A stretch of 64,000 bases of DNA from Candidatus Saccharimonadota bacterium (GTDB lineage: Bacteria > Patescibacteriota > Saccharimonadia > Saccharimonadales > Saccharimonadaceae). Shown one piece after another: positions 1-8,216 of this stretch. The notes beneath the pieces were generated by a model. That model had not been told where the DNA came from. It made no database searches and worked only from the letters and a program-made list of their open reading frames with translations. Each line of letters opens with the position of its first letter. Position 1 is the first letter of the stretch. A program made the position numbers and the translations under genes. Where the stretch lies: contig JAFRMK010000009.1 of assembly GCA_017430725.1 (NCBI GenBank), positions 27,105 to 91,104 on the forward strand. The letters run 5' to 3'.

Positions 1-1
1 A

Positions 2-79
2 ATGGGCACCGAAACAATTTATGATTTCTGGAAAGTAAACTATCACGACCTTGACTTTACGGAGTTACATGAAAAATAA
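2..79 (+). CDS. C-terminal end of an upstream gene (partial)
   Basis: The frame starting at base 2 is open through 25 codons and ends with TAA at 77-79. It overlaps the next gene's ATG (69) by 11 nt, the tight spacing typical of this genome. The visible tail is acidic and aromatic-rich and ends FTELHEK. Most of the gene lies outside the window, so no function can be assigned. An ATG sits at 2-4, but the gene probably begins further upstream. Confidence 0.5.
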   Translation: MGTETIYDFWKVNYHDLDFTELHEK

Positions 80-542
80 ACAAAAACATCTGCTCAGTGT
101 CATTCTGGCCGTCGTTGCCACGCTATCTGCTGGCTTTGCCTGGCTGATATACGACCAATCCGATGCGCGTTTTTCGCTTGAACCGGAGCTCTATCAGGGA
201 AGTGAAATCAAAGAGATCGGCGCAGCCGACTACCAGAAGCTTATCGAGCAACGTAAAAGCTTCGTAGTTATCGCACATATGGATTTCTGCCCAGCCGAAA
301 CACCGCTCACCACAACCGCCGAAGCACTCGCCCATGAAGACGGCCTCACTTTTTACGGACTAAACAGTGACGAATTCGCCAAAACAGCACTCGCCACCGA
401 AATTCGTTATTTGCCAAGCGCCGCCATCATCCGTCAGGGCGAACTCGTTCGCTATCTTGACGCCGAATCCGACGACGACATTCCATACTACCAAACAGCT
501 AGCGCATTTCGGGATTGGCTCAGCAAAGACATTCAGCTCTGA
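69..542 (+). CDS. Membrane-anchored thioredoxin-fold-like protein
   Basis: A 157-residue protein with one N-terminal membrane segment (about residues 8-27) and a soluble domain that should face outward. The core (FVVIAHMDFCPAE, then a hydrophobic strand and a late LPSAAIIRQGELV) follows the thioredoxin order of beta-strand, active-site loop, helix, and cis-Pro-like LPS before a strand. The site has one Cys followed by Pro-Ala rather than CxxC, so a classical dithiol oxidoreductase is unlikely. The ATG at 69 is preferred over an upstream TTG at 51 because GGAG lies at 61-64. It probably forms an operon with the partial gene it overlaps. The thioredoxin call is inference from pattern only. Confidence 0.6.
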   Translation: MKNKQKHLLSVILAVVATLSAGFAWLIYDQSDARFSLEPELYQGSEIKEIGAADYQKLIEQRKSFVVIAHMDFCPAETPLTTTAEALAHEDGLTFYGLNSDEFAKTALATEIRYLPSAAIIRQGELVRYLDAESDDDIPYYQTASAFRDWLSKDIQL

Positions 543-578
543 CAATTGCGCTATAATATAAACCATAAGGAGATTACT

Positions 579-1178
579 ATGCGAAACGACACTGGCGCAA
601 AATGGAAAATCATTTCAATCATCCTGGGCATCGTCGCCGTCACTGGCATCGGTTTTGCCGGCTTGATGACCTATAAGGCCACTGTCCACTCCGAAGAAAG
701 CGCCCAACTCGCCGCGGAGCTTGAAAAATATCACTCCATCACCGGCACCAGCACGCCAGATGAACTGACCGGAAAAGTCGTCGCCTACGACATTGATTTC
801 GCCAGCCTGTACGCCAAAATCGACGAAAGCCTCCCCGAAAATCACAAATCATTTGCCAACGTCGCCGACATTAAAACCAGCCAGGACGGCAAATATGTTG
901 TCGTGAACATGCTTAACTACAACGCAGAGCTAGACGCTAAAACCCGCTACAACCTTGACACCAACCTGGAATCCGCAACTTACTACTACAAGGGCATCGA
1001 CCAAACCGAATGGCACGCTTCATCTTTTAATAGCCAAGACAATCTCTTGTGCAGCGAAATCAGCCAGACCGAACTGAATATATTCAAAGGGCTCGTCTTT
1101 GGCGGCGACAACAGCGAGCTAAGCTGCCTTGACAACAACGGCACGCAAGTGACCGTCTCGCAATACCTCAAGAACTAG
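579..1178 (+). CDS. Membrane-anchored protein of unknown function
   Basis: A 199-residue protein not recognised as a known family. It has a short basic N-terminus, one transmembrane helix (about residues 11-31), then an extracytoplasmic domain of about 165 residues. Two late cysteines (LLCSEIS and ELSCLDN) could form a disulfide. The start is ATG 579 because AAGGAG lies at 567-572; an in-frame TTG at 546 has no such site. It lies 36 nt after the thioredoxin-like gene on the same strand, so the two are probably co-transcribed and may act together at the cell surface. Confidence 0.65.
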   Translation: MRNDTGAKWKIISIILGIVAVTGIGFAGLMTYKATVHSEESAQLAAELEKYHSITGTSTPDELTGKVVAYDIDFASLYAKIDESLPENHKSFANVADIKTSQDGKYVVVNMLNYNAELDAKTRYNLDTNLESATYYYKGIDQTEWHASSFNSQDNLLCSEISQTELNIFKGLVFGGDNSELSCLDNNGTQVTVSQYLKN

Positions 1179-1197
1179 CTTTACTTTTTCAACAAAA

Positions 1198-1258
1198 ATT
1201 GCTAAACTAAACCAAAGAGTTTCGTAAACTCTGCTTGTTTATGCTGGACAACAGAGTT
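1198..1258 (+). promoter_or_regulatory. rpsL leader with two mutually exclusive hairpins
   Basis: Upstream of rpsL, AGAGTTT (1216-1222) can pair with AAACTCT (1226-1232) across a 3-nt loop. The overlapping AACTCTG (1227-1233) can instead pair with CAGAGTT (1252-1258). The two pairings share bases and cannot coexist, as in an attenuator or ribosomal-protein-responsive leader. A weak promoter-like TAAACT lies at about 1203-1208. The pairing is visible in the sequence; the regulatory role is inferred. Confidence 0.4.
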
Positions 1259-1297
1259 AAATAGCATCAATAACTAATAATAACAAAGAGGATTTTT

Positions 1298-1710
1298 GTG
1301 CCTACAATCAATCAATTAGTTCGCAAGCCGCGCAAAAAAGCCGCCAAGAAGAGCAAGGCGCCTGCACTCGGCTCAATTGTGAACACACTCAAAACTCGCT
1401 ACTACAAGCAATCCGCTCCGCTCAAGCGTGGCGTTTGCGTGAAAGTTACCACCAAACCCCGAAGAAGCCGAACTCCGCCTTGCGTAAGGTCGCTCGCGTT
1501 CGCCTCACCAATGGCCAAGAAGTCTGGGCCTATATCGGCGGCGAAGGCCACAACCTGCAAGAACACGCTGTCGTGCTGGTGCGCGGTGGCCGTGTCCCCG
1601 ATTTGCCAGGTGTACGCTATCACGTCGTTCGCGGCACGCTCGATCTACAGGGCGTCCAGGGTCGCAAACAGGGCCGTTCAAAATACGGCGCCAAGAAGGA
1701 GGATAAGTAA
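1298..1710 (+). pseudogene. rpsL: 30S ribosomal protein S12, interrupted by a one-base frameshift
   Basis: S12 lies at the decoding centre of the 30S subunit. The first frame, from GTG 1298, matches S12 ([27 protein letters not shown]). At about 1454-1456 the match jumps to the next frame ([37 protein letters not shown]) and ends at 1710. One extra A in the AAA run would restore VTTKTPKKPNS and a normal 137-residue protein. The break sits beside the conserved lysine loop, so the gene as read cannot make S12. Because S12 is essential, a consensus error in an A homopolymer is the first explanation. It starts the str operon (rpsG is 2 nt downstream); AAAGAGGA at 1285-1292 is the ribosome binding site. 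Confidence 0.92.
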
Positions 1711-1712
1711 TT

Positions 1713-2192
1713 ATGCCACGCAAAGTTACCAGTAGCCTTCAGCGCAAAGTCATGCCAGACCGCAAATACCAAAGCGTCCTGGTCCAGCGTTTGATTAACA
1801 AATCCATGCTCAACGGCAAAAAACAGGTCGCCGAACGCGCCGTCTATTCGGCCATCGAAGGCGCCTCCAAAAAGCTCAAAAGCGAAAACCCCGTCGAGGT
1901 CCTCGAGCAGGCCATCAAGAATGTCAGCCCGGACTTCGAAGTTAAATCACGTCGCGTCGGTGGCGCTAACTACCAAATCCCATTCCCGATAAGCGGACAC
2001 CGCCAATTGCATTTCGCCATGATGTGGCTCGTGCAATCAGCTCGCGCGCGCAGCGGCATGCCATATGCAAAACGGCTCGAAGCTGAAATCGTCGACGCCT
2101 ACAACGAGGCTGGCGCTGCCTTCAAGAAGAAGGAAGACTGCCACCGCATGGCCGAAGCCAACCGCGCTTTCGCGCACTTCGCCAGAGGCTAG
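1713..2192 (+). CDS. rpsG: 30S ribosomal protein S7
   Basis: A 159-residue S7, the primary binder of the 3' major (head) domain of 16S rRNA. It shows the family order: MPRKV start, LVQRLINKSMLNGKK, VEVLEQAIKNVSP, VKSRRVGGANYQIP, and a C-terminal AHFARG. It starts 2 nt after rpsL, with a GGAGG-type site inside the end of rpsL. It is the last gene of this operon segment: a strong terminator follows at 2201-2232 instead of fusA, which is displaced by about 6 kb. Confidence 0.98.
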   Translation: MPRKVTSSLQRKVMPDRKYQSVLVQRLINKSMLNGKKQVAERAVYSAIEGASKKLKSENPVEVLEQAIKNVSPDFEVKSRRVGGANYQIPFPISGHRQLHFAMMWLVQSARARSGMPYAKRLEAEIVDAYNEAGAAFKKKEDCHRMAEANRAFAHFARG

Positions 2193-2200
2193 GCAAAACC

Positions 2201-2232
2201 AAAAATCCACTCCAATTACGGGGTGGATTTTT
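2201..2232 (+). terminator. Intrinsic terminator after rpsG
   Basis: A 10-bp inverted repeat (AAAAATCCAC at 2201-2210, GTGGATTTTT at 2223-2232) encloses a 12-nt loop and ends in a T run. It closes the rpsL-rpsG transcript before the envelope-gene insert. Confidence 0.85.
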
Positions 2233-2257
2233 CATGCAAAAACCGACAAGCTTATGC

Positions 2258-2263
2258 TAAAAT
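2258..2263 (+). promoter_or_regulatory. Extended -10 element close to a start codon
   Basis: TAAAAT at 2258-2263, preceded by TG one base earlier, lies 8 nt before the ATG at 2272 and there is no Shine-Dalgarno. Transcription would begin at or just before the start codon, giving a leaderless or near-leaderless mRNA. Similar elements precede many single genes in this window. Confidence 0.5.
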
Positions 2264-2271
2264 AAATATAA

Positions 2272-2925
2272 ATGTGGGATACCAGAAAAGTGCGGCAATT
2301 AGCGCGCATTTTAGCAATTATTGCAATTCTCGGCGCACTAGCTTTTGTGGGCATATTTTTCGTTCCACACTTAATCAACAATGCGCGTATTGACATTATC
2401 GTGGCGCCACAAAATGCCCAAATTACCATTAACGGCAAAAGCTACGCTAACGGCTATCATGCAATTCGCCCCGGCAACGCTAAGGTCTCAATCACCGCCG
2501 ACGGCTACCAAACCAAAGAACTCGAAATCGAGCTAAAACCGCACCAAAACCTCCAGCTCCACGCTTATTTGCTCGATACGGACGGCGGATTATTCGCCTA
2601 CACAAAATCACGCAACGACTACGAACTGCTTAAACTCGTTGCAGACGACGATGCCTCGATATCATTCGTCAACAACTACGAATCGGCGCTCCGCATCAAG
2701 ACCGCCTTACCAATCACTTATTACTATACGGGCAATAATCAATCGTACAGTCAATCATTCTCCGCACTCCAAAGCACTATTATCACCGACGCCACCGACG
2801 ACGAGAACTGCTACAGCACACTCTGCCTCAAAGTCAGCGGCGAAAAGAAAAGCCAGGCAGACGCAGAATTCGTCTTGAAACAATCCGGTCTCGACATTAA
2901 GTACTACGACGTGTTCTATGAATAG
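2272..2925 (+). CDS. Membrane-anchored PEGA-domain protein
   Basis: A 217-residue protein with one N-terminal membrane helix (about residues 10-32), then an extracytoplasmic PEGA-like beta domain (about 40-85: IIVAPQNAQITINGKSY, then GNAKVSITADGYQ). PEGA domains are found on surface and envelope-associated proteins. The C-terminal 120 residues are not recognised; two Cys lie close together (NCYSTLC). It overlaps the wall hydrolase by 8 nt, so the two are translationally coupled and probably act on the same envelope process. Confidence 0.75.
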   Translation: MWDTRKVRQLARILAIIAILGALAFVGIFFVPHLINNARIDIIVAPQNAQITINGKSYANGYHAIRPGNAKVSITADGYQTKELEIELKPHQNLQLHAYLLDTDGGLFAYTKSRNDYELLKLVADDDASISFVNNYESALRIKTALPITYYYTGNNQSYSQSFSALQSTIITDATDDENCYSTLCLKVSGEKKSQADAEFVLKQSGLDIKYYDVFYE

Positions 2926-5900
2926 GCGCTTCTTCGTCAAACAATTCACCAAAAGCCTGTCGCTCACATCACTGGCAATCGCCATGGTGCTTTTCATGCC
3001 AATCCCGGTTCACGCCGATGTCGAAGATTTCATCGATAAATTTGCCGCCAACAATATCATGTTCTACAACCCTGACGAGTGTAAAGATGGCGCAACACAA
3101 AGTAGTGGCTCTATCACAATCGACCGCTCCAGTCTCCCCGAAGAAACCATCAAAAAACTCGAAAATGCCGGCGTAGAAAACCTTGCCCAGCAAAACCTAG
3201 CCGCCTATAAAAAAGGTGCCGAGGCCCTCAACATCCCGTGGCAGATGCTCGCCGCACTTCATTTCCGCGAAGCCGGCATGAATCCATCCCGCTCGATGTC
3301 AAATGGCGCCGGACTCGGCACCGGCAGAAACGTCGACGGACTAGTCGTTGGCAACACGCTGGAAGAGGACGCCGTCAAGGCGGCTCGCCACTTCGTAGAA
3401 ATGGCCAAAAGCGTCTATGGCATCGAGCTATCGGCAAATTCAAGCCCCGAAGACGTCGCACAGGCTTTCCTGGCATACAACCGTGGCGCTATGTACAAGA
3501 ACGCTGGAGCCACTTACGACCAGTCGCCATATGTCATGAATGGTGTCGACGAATCACACATGAACATGCACTGGATTCATGCCGACTCCTATAGTGGCTC
3601 CCGAAAACTCAACAATATAGAAGGTAGTCTCGACCAAAACCCGGGCGCAATGGCTGTTTATGCCTACCTCGGCGGCAACGCCGGTGGCAACGCGACTACG
3701 ACAAACAGCGCCAAAGCCAACCAGGGCTCCAATGTCACAATCATTGGCGACGACGTCGCTCAATCCGCCTTAAGCAGCCTGCAGAGCAAATTCGGCCAAG
3801 CCGACATCCATGTCAATAGTGGCATGCACATGCTCGCCAGCACCGAAAACGACAACAGCGTCGAATCTGTCATCAAACAGCTTTCTGCCGCCGGCCAACT
3901 GCGCGACGTGCTTGTCATTTCTGCAGGGAACAACGACCCAAACGGCTTCACGGATGCCGACCTGTCCGCCCGCATCCTCGCCAATGCGCCGGACGTCCAA
4001 AAAATCATCTTCGTCGAAAACTATGATGCCAACAACCCAGACCTGTTTAACTCCAACAATCAGGCCTACACCGCACTCGCAAATTCAAACAGTCGTGTCG
4101 ACGTCGCAAAATGGAAAAACTCTGCACAAAACAACCCCGGATATCTTTCCGGCATCACGCCAACCGCAGACGGCGCCAACGAGTTAGCCAGCGTGATTGC
4201 TGACGCCGTCGGTGCCGACATGTACGGCAAAAGCGACGCCAAAATCTGTGAATGCTCGACCAATACTGGCTCAGTCGAAGGTGGTCTCGACTTAGGCCAA
4301 GCCGATGAACTTGCTAGGCAATACCGCAGCGACACTCATAGTGGCGAATACAACAAAGTTATCCGCATCAATAACTGCGTCAACGCCACCGCATTCTTCG
4401 TCCAGACCTTCACCTCCATCGGCAAAGTCGGCCGCAAATGGGGCAACGGTGTTGAAACTGCGCACCGCTTAGCCAAAGATTTTAACCTGCCAGAGGGCAA
4501 TGAACCAAAACCTTTCTCGATTTTCAGCGTCAGCGCTGGAGGATTTGGCCACACGGGCGTCGTTCTGGCCGTCAATGGCGACGACATCGTAACACTCGAA
4601 GCACACTATTCCAAAGACGTCTCTGCCGCAAAAATCTATCACCATTCAAAATCATATTTCAAAAACAGCGTATATGGCACTGCATTTACTTACCTAGATT
4701 CGGTCGTGGACGCCGGTAAAGTTTCATCAGCACTCGGCGGCACCGCCATCAAGACCAGCACCCAAGAGAAAGTCACCGTTGACGCCAAATGGAATAATGG
4801 CTGGGTTAGCAACGGGCTCAGTGGATATGTCAAAGAATCGGCCATTGAAGCCGAGCAGACCGGCAAGATTAAACTGGCAAGCACGGACTACAACGAAAGC
4901 TTTGCTACCAAGAACAGCCAGGGCAATACTGGCGCAAACAAAATCACAATCTTCAGTACCGAAACCGCTGGCGCGAATGGCGGGCTTGCAAACTATGGCA
5001 CGGACGGCGCCCGGCCGCCACATTTTACCGTAGACATCAAGAATAAGCGCATATATCAACACCTCCCCATCTCGAAGCCTGCTACCAGCCTAGTCGCCCA
5101 CAACAATACCGCCGGCATCCAGATTGCAGTCATCGGCTATTCATCATCATCCAGTCCCGGATTCAGCGAAGATTGGAATCTTCAAAACAGCAGCAGCTTC
5201 GGCGATGCCGAATGGGCCTATCTCGCCACCCTAATGACGGCAATTTCCGACGCAACCGGCATCGAGATGAACAGCAGCGTCGAATGGGATACGCCCAGCC
5301 GACTCAACGCCACCGATTTTGCTCGCTACAATGGTGTGCTTGGCGCCATGCACGTACCAGACAACGCAACCAACGGACCTGGCAATATCTGGGCAATGCT
5401 GTCAAAGTCACTCGGTGCAATGGCCAACAGCGCTGAATGCGGCAACAGCTACGACAGCAGCGACTTCCCGTGGTACGACCAAGGTGACAAGAGATGGCGC
5501 AGCTCGCCATTTGGCTCAGGCACCGTCGGTGAAGCCGGCTGTGGCCCGACTTCGTTTGCTATGATGGCGACCGCTCTTTTGCGTAAGACCATTCTGCCAG
5601 ATGAAACCGCTAAATATGCCGGCGAACATGGCGTATATATCCCCCATGCCGGCTCAAGTTGGACAGTCACGAAAGTACTAGCTGACCGATACGGCCTCGA
5701 GTACAAAGACGTCGGTGGCTCTTCGTCGGACGCCGAAACTATCGCAACGGTCTCGAAGCTCCTTCGCGAAGGCTGGATGATACACACAAGCGGCGCCGGC
5801 TCCGCACCGTTTACAAAAAACGGACACTATATCGGCATTCGTGGTATCACGGCTGACGGTAAGTGGCTGATTGCTGATTCTAACGGCCAGAAGGGCAAAG

Positions 5901-5986
5901 CAAACACCGCCAAAGAATGGGAACCTCAAGAAATCCTAAACGCCGGCATGCGAAAAGAAAATATCAAAGCCATACGGAGGAAGTAA
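2918..5986 (+). CDS. Secreted multidomain cell-wall hydrolase (lysozyme-like, SGNH-like, CHAP, C39-like)
   Basis: A 1022-residue protein with a Sec-type signal peptide (about residues 1-33, ending VHADV). Modules in order: a lysozyme/lytic-transglycosylase-like domain (about 80-210; candidate catalytic E118 in LHFREAG, and the AYNRG motif); an SGNH-hydrolase-like domain (about 270-430), apparently inactive because the GDS serine is Asp (D279) and no DxxH is visible; a CHAP-like amidase/endopeptidase (C487 in NNCVNA, H545 in GFGHTG); an unassigned stretch; and a C39-like papain-fold peptidase (C875 in AGCGPTS, H970 in NGHYIG). It should cut both glycan and peptide bonds of peptidoglycan. It lies in a coupled operon with the flanking anchored proteins. 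Substrate (own or host wall) is not determined. A T4SS-associated wall-opening role is an alternative. Confidence 0.85.
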   Translation: MNRRFFVKQFTKSLSLTSLAIAMVLFMPIPVHADVEDFIDKFAANNIMFYNPDECKDGATQSSGSITIDRSSLPEETIKKLENAGVENLAQQNLAAYKKGAEALNIPWQMLAALHFREAGMNPSRSMSNGAGLGTGRNVDGLVVGNTLEEDAVKAARHFVEMAKSVYGIELSANSSPEDVAQAFLAYNRGAMYKNAGATYDQSPYVMNGVDESHMNMHWIHADSYSGSRKLNNIEGSLDQNPGAMAVYAYLGGNAGGNATTTNSAKANQGSNVTIIGDDVAQSALSSLQSKFGQADIHVNSGMHMLASTENDNSVESVIKQLSAAGQLRDVLVISAGNNDPNGFTDADLSARILANAPDVQKIIFVENYDANNPDLFNSNNQAYTALANSNSRVDVAKWKNSAQNNPGYLSGITPTADGANELASVIADAVGADMYGKSDAKICECSTNTGSVEGGLDLGQADELARQYRSDTHSGEYNKVIRINNCVNATAFFVQTFTSIGKVGRKWGNGVETAHRLAKDFNLPEGNEPKPFSIFSVSAGGFGHTGVVLAVNGDDIVTLEAHYSKDVSAAKIYHHSKSYFKNSVYGTAFTYLDSVVDAGKVSSALGGTAIKTSTQEKVTVDAKWNNGWVSNGLSGYVKESAIEAEQTGKIKLASTDYNESFATKNSQGNTGANKITIFSTETAGANGGLANYGTDGARPPHFTVDIKNKRIYQHLPISKPATSLVAHNNTAGIQIAVIGYSSSSSPGFSEDWNLQNSSSFGDAEWAYLATLMTAISDATGIEMNSSVEWDTPSRLNATDFARYNGVLGAMHVPDNATNGPGNIWAMLSKSLGAMANSAECGNSYDSSDFPWYDQGDKRWRSSPFGSGTVGEAGCGPTSFAMMATALLRKTILPDETAKYAGEHGVYIPHAGSSWTVTKVLADRYGLEYKDVGGSSSDAETIATVSKLLREGWMIHTSGAGSAPFTKNGHYIGIRGITADGKWLIADSNGQKGKANTAKEWEPQEILNAGMRKENIKAIRRK

Positions 5987-6696
5987 TGAGAAATAATCCA
6001 GAACTCATGCGCATAATCGGTATCTACGGCGGAATCGTCATTCTCGCCATCGGCATCATCGCCTACTTATATCATGTTGTGCGAATCGAGACCGGTCGAG
6101 GCACCGACATCATCTCCGGCGAAACAATCGACAACTACCAGGGGACCGAAAGTCCCGGCATCGACCTTATCGGCCTGAAACAGCTCCAAGAAAACGGTTT
6201 TTCTGCGCAATCTTATGACTCACTATGCGACAAAGTTAAATCCTACGTCCGCATCGTCTCGCCAAAAACTACAACAATCAGCATCGTCAAAGATAGCCTA
6301 AAGAAAACCGACAACTCATATGTTTTCCGCATCAAAACCGACACGAAGCAAGAATTCACAATCAGCGCAGACGAACTATCGGCCACCGACTACAAATTTA
6401 CTATCAGTAACAAGTATGGCGAACTCTATCACTATGATAGCTCTAAATTCAAGAAGCCCCTCAACCGAAAAGAAACTTTGGTCGAAAATTTCCTGCCATA
6501 TAGCAATCAAACCGCCGACGGCGACACTTTCGTCTTTCACTACACGCTTGGCGGCGCATACGAAATTCAGGTCAGCTCGTGCGGCGACGCCAACATCAAA
6601 CAGCGAGCCGAAGAATCAGTTCGCGCGTGGCTCAAGAGCATCAATTACAATCCCGATGAATTCACCTTCACGGTACCGGACTATTGCAACGGATAA
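5986..6696 (+). CDS. Membrane-anchored protein of unknown function
   Basis: A 236-residue protein with one N-terminal membrane helix (about residues 8-30) and a soluble extracytoplasmic part. The ATG at 5986 shares one base with the hydrolase stop (TAATG) and has GGAGG at 5976-5980. That spacing places it in the same operon as the PEGA protein and the hydrolase. Three Cys are present, two of them near the C-terminus (SSCGD and DYCNG). No family was recognised; association with the hydrolase is inferred from coupling only. Confidence 0.65.
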   Translation: MRNNPELMRIIGIYGGIVILAIGIIAYLYHVVRIETGRGTDIISGETIDNYQGTESPGIDLIGLKQLQENGFSAQSYDSLCDKVKSYVRIVSPKTTTISIVKDSLKKTDNSYVFRIKTDTKQEFTISADELSATDYKFTISNKYGELYHYDSSKFKKPLNRKETLVENFLPYSNQTADGDTFVFHYTLGGAYEIQVSSCGDANIKQRAEESVRAWLKSINYNPDEFTFTVPDYCNG

Positions 6697-6702
6697 CACC
6701 AA

Positions 6703-8124
6703 ATGCCAAAACGCAAACTCATCTATCAAATTTACCCCAGCGCCGTTGGCTCACTCGAAGATATTCGCGCCCTTATTCCGCAAATCGCCGCACAAATCGG
6801 CCCCGACTATATCTGGCTCAGTCCGATTTTTCAAAGCCCCTGGGTTGATGGCGGTTATGACATCAGCGATTACCGCAAGATTGACCCACGCTTCGGAAAC
6901 CTCAATGACTTTCGTAAACTCATCGCAACCGCAAAACGCTACCACATCGAAATCCTCCTCGACCTAGTCCTGAACCACAGCTCTAGCGCACACCCCTGGT
7001 TTAAGAAATCAGCCAACCACGACCCCCGCTACAAAGATTACTATGTCTGGACAGACAAGCCGCTCAATTGGCAATCATTCTTTAGCGGCCCCGCCTTCAG
7101 CTACAATCAAGTCCGCGGCAAATATTACTTGCACCTTTACGACACCTCGCAGCCAGACTTCAATTACAACAACCCACAAATACTGCGCGAATTCAAGGAA
7201 ATCATCGATTATTGGACCAAGAAGGGTGTCGCCGGTTTTCGCGTTGACTCCGCCAATATTCTCGCCGAATCAAGCCTCAAGCCCGGTCTTTTGCCACGTA
7301 TTACTGGTTTTACGCACTATTACCAGACCGCCAACACGGTAACTATTCTCGAAAAACTCCTTGCTCGACCAGACGTCTTCGCCATCGCCGAGCCGATTGG
7401 CGGCGACTTTCTCAGCAAGCGCCGGTTTCGCGCGCTAACCAACAAGGCCTTCGACGCATCGTTTAATATCGGCACACTCGATGTCGCTGACACCTTCCTC
7501 TCCATCAAAGGGCACCCCCTCAAAGTGAATTACCGTCGCTGGCTCCGTAAGCTTGCTGATTGGTCCAACGAGCCCACCTTTTCGCTAGCACTCGAGTCAC
7601 ACGACACGCCACGCGCCCCTTCGCGTTTCCATGCCGACCCCCGCGTTCTAGCCATGCTGCAATTCCTGTTACCGACCAACTATCCTTGCATCTATCAAGG
7701 CCAAGAGCTCGGCACCAAAAACCCAAAACTAAGCAGCAATATCAATGATTATCCTGGCGTCGAATCACGCATGGTCTATCGTCAGCTCCGCCGAGAGGGC
7801 AAGACCAAAGCCCAGGCCATGCGCATCGTCAAACAGCGCTCGCGCGATAACGCCCGCCAGCCAGTTGATTGGGGCGCCTATATCACCCAGTCCAAACAGC
7901 CAAACTCTCCACTCTCAACTTATCACCGCCTCATTCAGCTCTGGCGCACCGATCCCGTGCTCATTCACGGTAAGCTCAAAATCAAGCGCATCACCAAAAC
8001 CGGCATTTTCGACTTCTATCGCATTTATCGCAATCGCCGCTATTTCGTACATCTTGATTTCAGCGGGCACACCGTCTCGTATCTGCAAAATGCCGCCGGC
8101 GAAAAAATCATCAAGAGTCGCTAG
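6703..8124 (+). CDS. GH13 alpha-glucosidase (oligo-1,6-glucosidase / dextran glucosidase type)
   Basis: A 473-residue (beta/alpha)8 alpha-glucosidase with all four GH13 regions: DLVLNHSS, GFRVDSAN (nucleophile D182), AIAEP (acid/base E230) and ESHDTPR (D301). LVLNHSSSAHPWF resembles oligo-1,6-glucosidases and dextran glucosidases. It is shorter than the usual 540-560 residues and has no signal peptide, so it should act in the cytoplasm on imported isomalto- or malto-oligosaccharides. It starts 7 nt after the preceding gene and closes the accessory insert before fusA. Exact linkage specificity cannot be read from the motifs. Confidence 0.88.
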   Translation: MPKRKLIYQIYPSAVGSLEDIRALIPQIAAQIGPDYIWLSPIFQSPWVDGGYDISDYRKIDPRFGNLNDFRKLIATAKRYHIEILLDLVLNHSSSAHPWFKKSANHDPRYKDYYVWTDKPLNWQSFFSGPAFSYNQVRGKYYLHLYDTSQPDFNYNNPQILREFKEIIDYWTKKGVAGFRVDSANILAESSLKPGLLPRITGFTHYYQTANTVTILEKLLARPDVFAIAEPIGGDFLSKRRFRALTNKAFDASFNIGTLDVADTFLSIKGHPLKVNYRRWLRKLADWSNEPTFSLALESHDTPRAPSRFHADPRVLAMLQFLLPTNYPCIYQGQELGTKNPKLSSNINDYPGVESRMVYRQLRREGKTKAQAMRIVKQRSRDNARQPVDWGAYITQSKQPNSPLSTYHRLIQLWRTDPVLIHGKLKIKRITKTGIFDFYRIYRNRRYFVHLDFSGHTVSYLQNAAGEKIIKSR

Positions 8125-8145
8125 TCTTTAAATCTATCAAAAAAT

Positions 8146-8187
8146 ATGCTATGCTAAGCAGAAAGCTGTTCACAGCATTGTTTGCTG
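8146..8187 (+). promoter_or_regulatory. fusA promoter-like element and leader with alternative hairpins
   Basis: A TATGCT-type -10 region near 8147-8157 is followed by GCTGT (8165-8169) pairing with ACAGC (8172-8176). The same CAGCA (8173-8177) can pair instead with TGCTG (8183-8187). The stems share bases and exclude each other. The stems are short, so chance is possible; the parallel with the rpsL leader makes it worth noting. Confidence 0.35.
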
Positions 8188-8216
8188 TTGTCAAAAAATA
8201 ATAATTAAGGAATAAT

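Noticed and set aside
1450..1465. Programmed -1 ribosomal frameshift in rpsL
   Set aside because: The site lacks an X XXY YYZ heptamer in the right phase, and rpsL is not known to use frameshifting; a missing A in a homopolymer is simpler.
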